Assembly (NCBI RefSeq): GCF_024539815.1 | Contig: NZ_JAHHIU010000146.1 | Span: 1-34,443, forward strand | From: Streptomyces hayashii | GTDB lineage: Bacteria; Actinomycetota; Actinomycetes; Streptomycetales; Streptomycetaceae | Reading direction: 5' to 3' | DNA: 34,443 nucleotides | Shown here: piece by piece, positions 16,634 to 23,148 of the stretch | Layout: each line of letters begins with the position of its first letter | How positions within the stretch are numbered: position 1 is the first letter of the stretch | Program-made: the position numbers and the translations under genes | Notes under the pieces: model-generated | The model's input: the letters and a program-made list of their open reading frames with translations, nothing else | Database searches by the model: none | Told to the model about the DNA's origin: nothing

Positions 16634-17071
16634 TTGAGCAGGCTTCTGTTGGTGAACGGGCCGAATCTAGGCATACTCGGGAGCCGTCAGCCCGAGATCT
16701 ACGGAACGGACACCCTCGCCGATATCGAAGGATGGGTCGCCGAAGAAGTGGCGGGCCGCGGCTGGAAGGTGGAAGCGTTCCAGCACGACGGTGAGGCGGA
16801 GATGATCCGCACCATCCAGGGCAACTACGACTCGGTCGGCGCGATCGTCAATCCCGCCGCCCTGATGATGGCCGGCTGGGGACTGAGGGACGCGCTGGCG
16901 AACTATCCGCGCCCGTGGATCGAGGTCCACCTCTCCAACGTCTGGGCCCGCGAGCAGTTCCGCCACGAGTCGGTGACCGGACCACTCGCCACCGGCGTGA
17001 TCTTCGGACTGGGCGCCACGGGCTACCGGCTCGCCGCCCGCGCCCTGCTGGAGAAGGTCACCGACCGCTGA
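16634..17071 (+). CDS. Type II dehydroquinase: aminodehydroquinate dehydratase (RifJ family)
   Basis: The protein has 145 residues, normal for type II dehydroquinases. It keeps NGPNL (8-12), the catalytic-type Arg18 and Tyr23 (SRQPEIYG), Asn73 in VNPAA, and EVHLSN with His99, followed by AREQFRH. In AHBA biosynthesis it converts aminodehydroquinate to aminodehydroshikimate. The block that usually reads NPGAYTHTS is NPAALMMAG here, so the substrate-contacting His (His81 in the M. tuberculosis enzyme) is Met79. Translation must start at TTG 16634: AAAGGG lies about seven bases upstream and no ATG or GTG precedes the conserved N-terminus. It is the first gene of the rightward operon. Confidence 0.92.
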   Translation: MSRLLLVNGPNLGILGSRQPEIYGTDTLADIEGWVAEEVAGRGWKVEAFQHDGEAEMIRTIQGNYDSVGAIVNPAALMMAGWGLRDALANYPRPWIEVHLSNVWAREQFRHESVTGPLATGVIFGLGATGYRLAARALLEKVTDR

Positions 17072-17167
17072 CGCGCAGCCACCGGCCGCGACAGACCCCT
17101 GCTTCCCGTGGAGCCGCGCCCGCGCGACGTCGCCACGGACACGACTGAAAGCCGAGGACACGACACC

Positions 17168-18094
17168 ATGCCCCAGGTACAGACGGCGCAATCAGTGCTG
17201 GCCGCCCACCGCGACCGGCTGCGCCCCGTCGACCGGATGATTCCGGAGGCCGACGCCCTGCCGGAGCCCGGCGAAGGCGAAGAACTGCTGGAGGTCGACG
17301 GTGCGCAGGGCCTGCTGACGCACACCCGTGTCGACCCCGACGCGCTGGAGGCCGTACTCGGCCCGCTCGACCGCTGGGAGCTGACCCCCCGGGTCTCCGG
17401 GCCCGACGAGATGGCCGCTCTGCTCACGCGCTGGCAGCAGTACATGCGCAGCCACCCGGAAGGCCCCGGGACGGACTCCATGGCCGCCGTCGAATGGCCC
17501 AGCCGCGACGTGGCCATGACCCGCGTCCTGCGCGCCTTCGGATTCGTCCCCGAGTTCGTGATGATCGGCCGGGTCAAGGGCACCGACCTGGTGCCCGAGT
17601 CGCGCCGCGTCCACGTGCGGCGCGCCACGCCCGAGGACAGCGAGGCGGTGTTCGCCCTGCAGATGGTGGAGACCCGGTTCGACGCGGCCGTCAGCGGCGC
17701 CGTCGAGCGCGCCACCACCGAGGCGCTGCTGCGCGAGGAGATCACCGCGTCGTTCAAGCGCGACGAACCGCTGATCTGGGTCGCCGAGTACGAGGGCGCG
17801 ATCGTGGGCATGCACCGGGGCGAGGACCCCTCCGAACCGCAGCAGGCGTGGCTCGCGACGAAGATCACCGCCGCGCCCGTCGCGCACCTGGTCTGCCAGG
17901 CCGTCAAGGAGGGCTACCGCGGCCTGGGCATCGGCACCTCCCTCGCCAACCACGTCCACACCGAGCTGGACGCCATGGGCATCGGCGCGTCGGTCGGCTA
18001 CCACGCGATGTTCAACCCGATCTCCACGCCGTTCTGGCACCGCCACGGCTGGCGGCCGTACTGGAACCGCTGGATGCGCACCCCGGCCGTCTGA
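17168..18094 (+). CDS. GNAT-family N-acyltransferase, candidate side-chain acyltransferase
   Basis: The protein has 308 residues in two halves. Residues 145-308 form a clear GNAT domain beginning RVHVRRATPEDSEAVFAL, with the acyl-CoA loop YRGLGIGTSLA (250-260) and a C-terminal MFNPISTPFWHRHGW. Residues about 70-137 (SRDVAMTRVLRAFGF) resemble the end of a second, degenerate GNAT fold. GAGGA lies nine bases before ATG 17168. The gene sits between aminoDHQ dehydratase and the A-PCP-TE synthetase, 44 bases before the latter. In characterised ansatrienin biosynthesis a discrete acyltransferase adds the cyclohexanoyl group to the D-alanyl amine. This gene is the obvious candidate, using CHC-CoA; this role is inferred from context. 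Confidence 0.82.
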   Translation: MPQVQTAQSVLAAHRDRLRPVDRMIPEADALPEPGEGEELLEVDGAQGLLTHTRVDPDALEAVLGPLDRWELTPRVSGPDEMAALLTRWQQYMRSHPEGPGTDSMAAVEWPSRDVAMTRVLRAFGFVPEFVMIGRVKGTDLVPESRRVHVRRATPEDSEAVFALQMVETRFDAAVSGAVERATTEALLREEITASFKRDEPLIWVAEYEGAIVGMHRGEDPSEPQQAWLATKITAAPVAHLVCQAVKEGYRGLGIGTSLANHVHTELDAMGIGASVGYHAMFNPISTPFWHRHGWRPYWNRWMRTPAV

Positions 18095-18138
18095 CCGCCA
18101 CCGTGCCGACAATCCGTACGAGCCCTGTGGAGGGGAAC

Positions 18139-20673
18139 ATGCTGGTGAAGGCGCTGGAGGAGCGGGCGGCCTCCGTCTGGGACCTCACGGCCCTCGAATG
18201 CGAGGGCGTGGAGCTCACTTTCCGGGAGGCGCACGAGCGGGCCAACCGGCTCGCCCGCCACCTGGTCGCCCAGGGGGTGGGGCCCGACCGCGTCGTCGCG
18301 GTGATGCTGCCACGCTCCACGGACCTGCTGGTGGCACTGCTGGCGGTGCTGAAGGCGGGCGGGGCCTACCTGGCGCTCGACCCGGAACACCCCGCCGAGC
18401 GTGTGGACTTCCAGGTCCGCGACGCCGCTCCCGTGGCCCTGCTGACGTCGACCCGCATCCCCGCCGACCGCACCGACCTGGGTGTTCCCCGCGTCGTGCT
18501 GGACGACCCCGCCACCGCCGCGACGCTCGCCGAACTGCCCGCCGGCCATCTGACGGACGCCGAGCGGGCCGCCCCGCCACGGCCCGAGGACCTCGCGTAC
18601 GTCATCTACACCTCGGGTTCCACCGGCACCCCCAAGGGCGTCGAGATCCCCGTGCGCGCCCTGCACAACCTGCTGGAGGCGATGCGGGAGCGGCTGGCCA
18701 TGCAACCCGGTGAGCGCATGCTGTCGGTCACCACCGCCACCTTCGACATGTCGGTGCCGGAGCTGTTCCTTCCGTACTACACCGGTGCCCGCGCGGTCAT
18801 CGCGCCACGCGCCACCGGGCAGGACCCGCAGGCCCTGGGCGACCTGATCGTCCGCGGGGAGATCGGCACCGCCCAGGCCACCCCCACCCACTGGCACATG
18901 CTGGCCACCGTCTGCCCCGAGGCGCTGCGCGGCCTGCGCATCCTCATCGGCGGCGAGGCCCTGTCGGAGAAGCTGGCGGCGGCGCTGCTCGACCTCGGCG
19001 CCGAGGTCGTCCAGTGGTACGGGCCCACGGAGACGACCGTGTGGTCCACGGTCCACCCCGTCACCGCCCCCGAGGACGCCGCCGTCATCGGCAAGCCCTT
19101 GCGCAACACCCGGCTGTACGTCCTCGACGAGGAACTGGCGCCCGTCGAAGCCGGCGCCGAGGGCGAGCTGTTCATCGCCGGCGCGGGAGTGGCCCGCGGC
19201 TACCTCAACCGGCCGGAGCTGACCGCCGAGCGATTCCTGCCCGACCGGTTCGGCGACGGCAGTGCCCTGATGTACCGCACGGGCGACATGGTGCGGCTGC
19301 GCCCGGACGGCGACCTGGAGTACGTCGGCCGTGCCGACCACCAGGTCAAGCTGCACGGTTTCCGCATGGAACTCGGCGAGATCGAGGCCGCCCTGGAGCG
19401 GTCCGAGGACGTCGACCAGGCGGCCGCGACGGTGCGCGAGGACCGGCCCGGCGACCGTCGCCTCGTGGCCTACGTGACAGCCGCCCCCGGCCGTGAGCCC
19501 GACGCCAAGGAGCTGCGCGACTTCGTGGCGGACGCACTGCCCCTCTACATGGTGCCGTCCGCCGTGGTGGCCCTGGAGGAGTTCCCGCTCACCCCCAACG
19601 GCAAGCTCGACCGCAAGGCGCTGCCGGCCCCCGTCGTCGCGCGGACGGCGATGGTGGAGACGCACCTCACGCAGTCGGAACTGCTCCTCGGCCGGCTCTT
19701 CGCCGAGGTGCTCGGTGCGGAGCAGGTCGGACCACGCGACAGCTTCTTCGACCTCGGCGGCTCCTCGGTCCTCGCGGCACGGCTGCTGGCCCGGGTGCGC
19801 TCCGAGATGCACCTGGAGCTGTCGATCCGCATGCTCGTGGAGTCCCCGACGCCGGCCGAGCTGTCCCGGCGGCTGACGGGTGAGGAGCCGCAGGACTCCT
19901 TCGACGTGCTGCTGCCCCTCATGACCAGGGGCTCCGCGCGGCCGCTGTTCTGCATGCGCCACCTCGGCGGCACCGCCTGGTGCTACGGAGTGCTCGCCCA
20001 GCACTTCAGCCTGGAGTACCCCCTCTACGGCCTCCAGTCGCACACCTTCCAGGAGTTCGACACGCCGGTCGACAGCATCGCGGCCATGGCGGCGGACTAC
20101 GCGGACCGCATCAGCGGCGTGCAGCCCACGGGCCCGTACCGCATCCTCGGCTGGTCCTTCGGGGGCATCCTCGCCCACGCCGTCGCCGCCGAGTTCCAGA
20201 AGCGCGGTGAGGAGATCGAGTTCCTCGGCGTGTTCAACACCAACCCGCACATCACGGACAAGGAGGACCGTGACGAACAGGGACTGATCGAACTGATCCT
20301 GCTGATCAACGGCAAGGACCTCGCCGAGTACGAGCGCCCTCTCAGGTACGACGACATCGCCGAGTTCGCCGACATGGCGACGAACTACGCGTGGCACGGC
20401 AGGAAGAGCGCGGCCGAGACCTTCGTCGAGACCATGCTGACCGACCTCGGCGCCTGGAAGGCCCACACACCCGAGAAGTACAGCGGCGCCATGCACCTGT
20501 TCGCGGCCGATCCCAGCCCGGTGGCCGAAGCGGCCTCCAGCGAGGCCTGGGCGCCGTACGTCGCGGGCGAGATCGTGCGACACGAACTGGGCTGCGGACA
20601 CGAGGAGATGCTCAGCAGCCCTCGCGTGCTCCGCCAGGTCGCGCAGATCGTCACCGACCACCTCAGGGACTGA
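18139..20673 (+). CDS. Tridomain NRPS A-PCP-TE, candidate D-alanyl transferase (AstC type)
   Basis: The protein has 844 residues and exactly one adenylation, carrier and thioesterase domain. A domain (about 1-500): YTSGSTGTPKG, WYGPTETTVW, YRTGD, NGKLDRK. PCP: FFDLGGSSVL with the pantetheine Ser543. TE (about 590-844): GWSFGG with Ser673 and GCGHEEM with His821. The position 27 residues after Ser673, where surfactin-type TEs have the catalytic Asp, is Asn700 (GVFNTNP). There is no condensation or epimerase domain, so a D-amino acid would be taken up directly. My manual reading of the binding pocket is D-M-P-Q-I-G-W-V-W-K, not a code I know for alanine. In ansatrienin biosynthesis an A-T-TE protein (AstC) loads D-alanine and esterifies the C-11 hydroxyl. 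GGAGG lies before ATG 18139. Confidence 0.9.
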   Translation: MLVKALEERAASVWDLTALECEGVELTFREAHERANRLARHLVAQGVGPDRVVAVMLPRSTDLLVALLAVLKAGGAYLALDPEHPAERVDFQVRDAAPVALLTSTRIPADRTDLGVPRVVLDDPATAATLAELPAGHLTDAERAAPPRPEDLAYVIYTSGSTGTPKGVEIPVRALHNLLEAMRERLAMQPGERMLSVTTATFDMSVPELFLPYYTGARAVIAPRATGQDPQALGDLIVRGEIGTAQATPTHWHMLATVCPEALRGLRILIGGEALSEKLAAALLDLGAEVVQWYGPTETTVWSTVHPVTAPEDAAVIGKPLRNTRLYVLDEELAPVEAGAEGELFIAGAGVARGYLNRPELTAERFLPDRFGDGSALMYRTGDMVRLRPDGDLEYVGRADHQVKLHGFRMELGEIEAALERSEDVDQAAATVREDRPGDRRLVAYVTAAPGREPDAKELRDFVADALPLYMVPSAVVALEEFPLTPNGKLDRKALPAPVVARTAMVETHLTQSELLLGRLFAEVLGAEQVGPRDSFFDLGGSSVLAARLLARVRSEMHLELSIRMLVESPTPAELSRRLTGEEPQDSFDVLLPLMTRGSARPLFCMRHLGGTAWCYGVLAQHFSLEYPLYGLQSHTFQEFDTPVDSIAAMAADYADRISGVQPTGPYRILGWSFGGILAHAVAAEFQKRGEEIEFLGVFNTNPHITDKEDRDEQGLIELILLINGKDLAEYERPLRYDDIAEFADMATNYAWHGRKSAAETFVETMLTDLGAWKAHTPEKYSGAMHLFAADPSPVAEAASSEAWAPYVAGEIVRHELGCGHEEMLSSPRVLRQVAQIVTDHLRD

Positions 20674-20680
20674 CCCGGCC

Positions 20681-20686
20681 GGGAGG
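20681..20686 (+). promoter_or_regulatory. Ribosome binding site GGGAGG pointing to a non-standard start
   Basis: GGGAGG lies between the NRPS stop (20671-20673) and the kinase reading frame. Five bases later comes ATC (20692), normal spacing for a start codon. No ATG, GTG or TTG occurs in frame between the stop and the conserved motif. The site therefore supports initiation at or very near 20692. Confidence 0.6.
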
Positions 20687-20691
20687 CAGCC

Positions 20692-21603
20692 ATCCCCTAC
20701 CACCTGGGCATCGACGTGGGCGGCACGAAGGTCGCCCTGCGCGCGGAGCACACGGACGGCACCGTGCGCGAGGCCGGCTTCCGGTGGCCCCGGCCCCCCG
20801 ACGGGCACGTCCGCCCGGCGGAGGACCTGGCCCTGCTCGCCCGGCAGGTCCGGGAGCTGTGCGCCGTCGCCCCGGACGAGCTGGCGGGCGTCGGCGTGGC
20901 GATGCCCGCCACCCTGGACGCGGCGGGCGTCGTCACCGCCTGGCCCAACCGACCGGGCTGGACCGGCCTCGACCTGCGGGGCGCGCTGCGCGAGGTCTTC
21001 GCCACCACGGAGGTGCTCTGCGCCGACGACGGCGACCTCGCCGCGCTCGCCGAGGCCCACGCGGCGGACCGTCCCGACCTGCTGTATCTCGGCGTCGGCA
21101 CCGGCGTCGGGGGCGGGATCGTCCTCGACGGCAGACTGCTGCCCGGCCCCTCCCGGGGCTCCTGCGAGATCGGCCACCTGATCGTGGACCGGTCCGGGGA
21201 ACTGTGCGACTGCGGGCGCCGCGGCTGTGTGCAGTCCGTGGCCTCGGGCCCCGCCGTACTGCGCCGGGCCGCCCGCGCCCGCGGCGCCGAGGTGACCTTC
21301 CCCGAGCTGGCGCGGGCCTTCGCCGACGGCACGCCCTGGGCGGCCGACGCCGTACGCGAGGGCTGTGCGGCACTGGCCGCGGCGGCTGTCGGGGTGGGCG
21401 AACTGCTGCGCCCCGCGCTCGTCGTGGTCGGTGGCGGATTCGCCGGCGCCCTGGCCGGCTTCACCGAGACGGTCGCGGCGGAGACGGCGCGACTGGCCCG
21501 TCCCGGTTTCCCGCCGCCGCCCGTGCAAGCGGCCCGCCTCGGCGGGCTCTCCTCACTGCACGGGGCGGTCCTGCTGGCCAGGGGCCGTCCGCCGGAGACC
21601 TGA
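20692..21603 (+). CDS. ROK-family sugar kinase: kanosamine kinase (RifN family)
   Basis: The protein is about 303 residues, normal for ROK glucokinase-like kinases. From the proposed start it reads LGIDVGGTKVALR, the phosphate-binding motif at residues 6-13. It continues with LCADDGDLAAL (catalytic Asp), GTGVGGGI, EIGHL with His162, and the zinc cluster LCDCGRRGC with Cys172, Cys174 and Cys179. RifN-type kinases phosphorylate kanosamine at O-6, committing it to AHBA. No canonical start codon gives the whole motif. GTG 20716 would remove the Asp of the phosphate-binding motif and lacks a ribosome site, while ATC 20692 or CTG 20704 keep it. The frame is also in phase with the NRPS stop at 20671. 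The gene follows the NRPS by 18 bases. Confidence 0.88.
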   Translation: MPYHLGIDVGGTKVALRAEHTDGTVREAGFRWPRPPDGHVRPAEDLALLARQVRELCAVAPDELAGVGVAMPATLDAAGVVTAWPNRPGWTGLDLRGALREVFATTEVLCADDGDLAALAEAHAADRPDLLYLGVGTGVGGGIVLDGRLLPGPSRGSCEIGHLIVDRSGELCDCGRRGCVQSVASGPAVLRRAARARGAEVTFPELARAFADGTPWAADAVREGCAALAAAAVGVGELLRPALVVVGGGFAGALAGFTETVAAETARLARPGFPPPPVQAARLGGLSSLHGAVLLARGRPPET

Positions 21604-21622
21604 GACCGGCCGGATCACGGGG

Positions 21623-21738
21623 CCGACGGCCCTCATGGCCGTCGGCGGCGACCCGGCGGCCGGGATCGATGCGGCCGCCGGGAACGACGCGGTCCGCGCC
21701 GGTGCGGACGAGGGGATCGTCCGTACCGGCGCGGACCG
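21623..21738. terminator. Triple-hairpin bidirectional terminator region
   Basis: Three strong stems stand in a row in the 156-base gap between convergent genes. Stem 1: 9 perfect pairs, 21623-21631 with 21637-21645, loop CTCAT. Stem 2: 11 perfect pairs, 21652-21662 with 21672-21682, 9-base loop. Stem 3: 22 positions, 21690-21711 with 21717-21738, one G-T wobble, loop GGGGA. No U-run follows any of them, as is common for actinomycete terminators. They are symmetric and could stop transcription from both sides. Confidence 0.75.
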
Positions 21739-21759
21739 TCCGTCGTGCGCACGTCCCGC

Positions 21760-22797
21760 TCAGGCCGCCGCGCGCGGCATCTCCGCCAGCACCCGGGCGA
21801 CGACGTCCTGCGGCAGGCCGGGCACCAGCTCGGCGCCGTCCTTGCCGTCCAGCACGAAGGTCAGCCCCGACGTCGCCTTCTTGTCCAGCCGTACGAGCTC
21901 GATCAGCCGGGCCGGAGCGACGTCCGCGGGCAGCTCGTGAGGCAGTCCGTAGTGACGCACCACTTCCAGGTGCTCCGCCGCCCGCTGCTCGTCGATCCGG
22001 TCCAGGGCCCGGGCGAGCCGACCCGCGAACACGGTCCCGATCGCGACCGCCTCGCCGTGCCGCAGCCGGAAGTCCGTGGCCACCTCCAGCGCGTGGCCCA
22101 GGGTGTGGCCGTAGTTGAGCAGATGGCGCAGCCCGGTGTCGCGCTCGTCGGCGGCGACGATCTGCGCCTTGCGCGCCACACTCGCCGCGATCTGCTCCGG
22201 CAGCGACAGCCCCCGCAGGTCGCCGGCGCCGATGAAGTGGCAGCGGGCGATCTCGCCGTAGCCGTTCAGCATCTCCCGCTCGGGCAGGGTCTTCAGGTAG
22301 TCGGTGTCGCACAGCACCGCGCTGGGCTGCCAGTAGGCGCCGATGAGGTTCTTGCCCTCGGGCGTGTTCACGGCGGTCTTCCCACCGACGCTGGCGTCCA
22401 CCTGCGCCAGCAGTGTGGTCGGCAGATGCACCACGGGCACCCCGCGGTGGAAGAGCGCGGCGGCGAGACCCACGACGTCCGTCGTGGTGCCGCCGCCGAC
22501 GGAGACGACGACGTCGTCACGGGTCAGACCGAAACGCACGAACTCCCGGCACAGCGATTCGACCGTGGCGAGCGTCTTGTCCCTCTCGCCGTCGCGGGCG
22601 CGCAGGACCAGCGCGGGCACGCCGGGGTCGGGAAGCCAGGCGTCCGGCCGGGCCGAGACCACCGCCGCGCGCCGCGCTCCCAGCCGCTCGACGATCCCGG
22701 CCAGCGAGTGCCGCACCCCGGGCCCGATGTCGACGGGATAGGCGCGGTCGCCGAGTTCCACCCGGATACGGGTGTGTTGGGGTGCCGAATTCGTCAT
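21760..22797 (-). CDS. Aminodehydroquinate synthase (AroB/RifG family)
   Basis: This 345-residue dehydroquinate-synthase homologue is close to RifG in length. It has the NAD-binding block VVVSVGGGTTTDVVGLAAA, the signature HLPTTLLAQVDASVGGKTAVN, GYGEIAR with a metal-ligand Glu, and LNYGHTLGHALE with the metal-ligand His. It cyclises aminoDAHP to aminodehydroquinate. ATG 22797 gives a normal N-terminus; a purine-rich AAGGGA lies about 11 bases upstream, slightly far. It is transcribed alone on -, converging on the kinase gene through the hairpin array and diverging from the PKS. Its separation from the other AHBA genes leaves the pathway split over three transcription units. Confidence 0.94.
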   Translation of the reverse strand: MTNSAPQHTRIRVELGDRAYPVDIGPGVRHSLAGIVERLGARRAAVVSARPDAWLPDPGVPALVLRARDGERDKTLATVESLCREFVRFGLTRDDVVVSVGGGTTTDVVGLAAALFHRGVPVVHLPTTLLAQVDASVGGKTAVNTPEGKNLIGAYWQPSAVLCDTDYLKTLPEREMLNGYGEIARCHFIGAGDLRGLSLPEQIAASVARKAQIVAADERDTGLRHLLNYGHTLGHALEVATDFRLRHGEAVAIGTVFAGRLARALDRIDEQRAAEHLEVVRHYGLPHELPADVAPARLIELVRLDKKATSGLTFVLDGKDGAELVPGLPQDVVARVLAEMPRAAA

Positions 22798-22846
22798 GTC
22801 CGTGTGTGTCCCTTTCCCTGCTGTCCCGCCGCCGAGGGAACGCCAT

Positions 22847-22863
22847 CGGGATATCAAATCCCG
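22847..22863. promoter_or_regulatory. Inverted repeat CGGGAT-ATCAA-ATCCCG
   Basis: A perfect 6-bp dyad lies about 50 bases upstream of the aminoDHQ synthase start, in the position of an operator for that gene. No family could be assigned. Confidence 0.4.
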
Positions 22864-23031
22864 CTCCCGAAGCACGGGCGGATATGCGGTGGCCGCTCGG
22901 CAGGTCTGTATTTCGGGCCGACGGTCAATAGCGTGAGGACTGTTCAGTACGGCGACGGAGCCTAATGCCGTCGGTCCACCCCTCCACACTCCGGTCGGCT
23001 ATTTCTGGTCACCCTTCAAGTTAGGGACGTG

Positions 23032-23040
23032 TAGGGGGGT
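23032..23040 (+). promoter_or_regulatory. TAGGGGGGT box shared with the 16.5 kb divergent region
   Basis: This 9-mer lies 109 bases before the PKS start. Its complement is at 16519-16527, beside the largest inverted repeat of the AHBA divergent region. In both places CAAG and a GGGA-containing string lie nearby on the same side. It is a candidate binding site for the cluster activator. Confidence 0.35.
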
Positions 23041-23148
23041 GATGAGGGGGTGCAGGGGAGCGCCGGATGACAACACTGTGCCGGGTAGGGCGAACCATCT
23101 GCCCTTGCGGACTGCCCGTCTGCTCTCGCCCCGGAGGGATGACGACAC

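Larger units (their letters stand above)
22798..23148. promoter_or_regulatory. Divergent promoter region between aminoDHQ synthase and the PKS genes
   Basis: These 351 bases carry no supported gene. Dyads are CGGGAT-5 nt-ATCCCG (22847-22863) and the more distant pair CCGACGG (22918-22924) with CCGTCGG (22968-22974). G tracts facing the PKS follow: TAGGGGGGT (23032-23040), with further GAGGGGGTG and CAGGGG repeats just after. The ribosome site for the PKS, GGAGGG, is at 23133-23138. No -35/-10 pair stands out. Confidence 0.65.

Noticed and set aside
16564..16794. Small GTG frame beginning after a GGAGGA string
   Set aside because: It runs into the dehydratase gene out of frame, is highly basic, and the spacing to the purine string is only three bases.
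17494..18138. Upstream extension of the NRPS frame
   Set aside because: It overlaps the acyltransferase gene in another frame and is Arg-rich nonsense; ATG 18139 has a good ribosome site and a normal A-domain N-terminus.
17998..21528. 1176-codon open frame on - opposite the NRPS and kinase
   Set aside because: It shows no motif, starts inside another gene and spans two well-supported + genes; it is a composition artefact.
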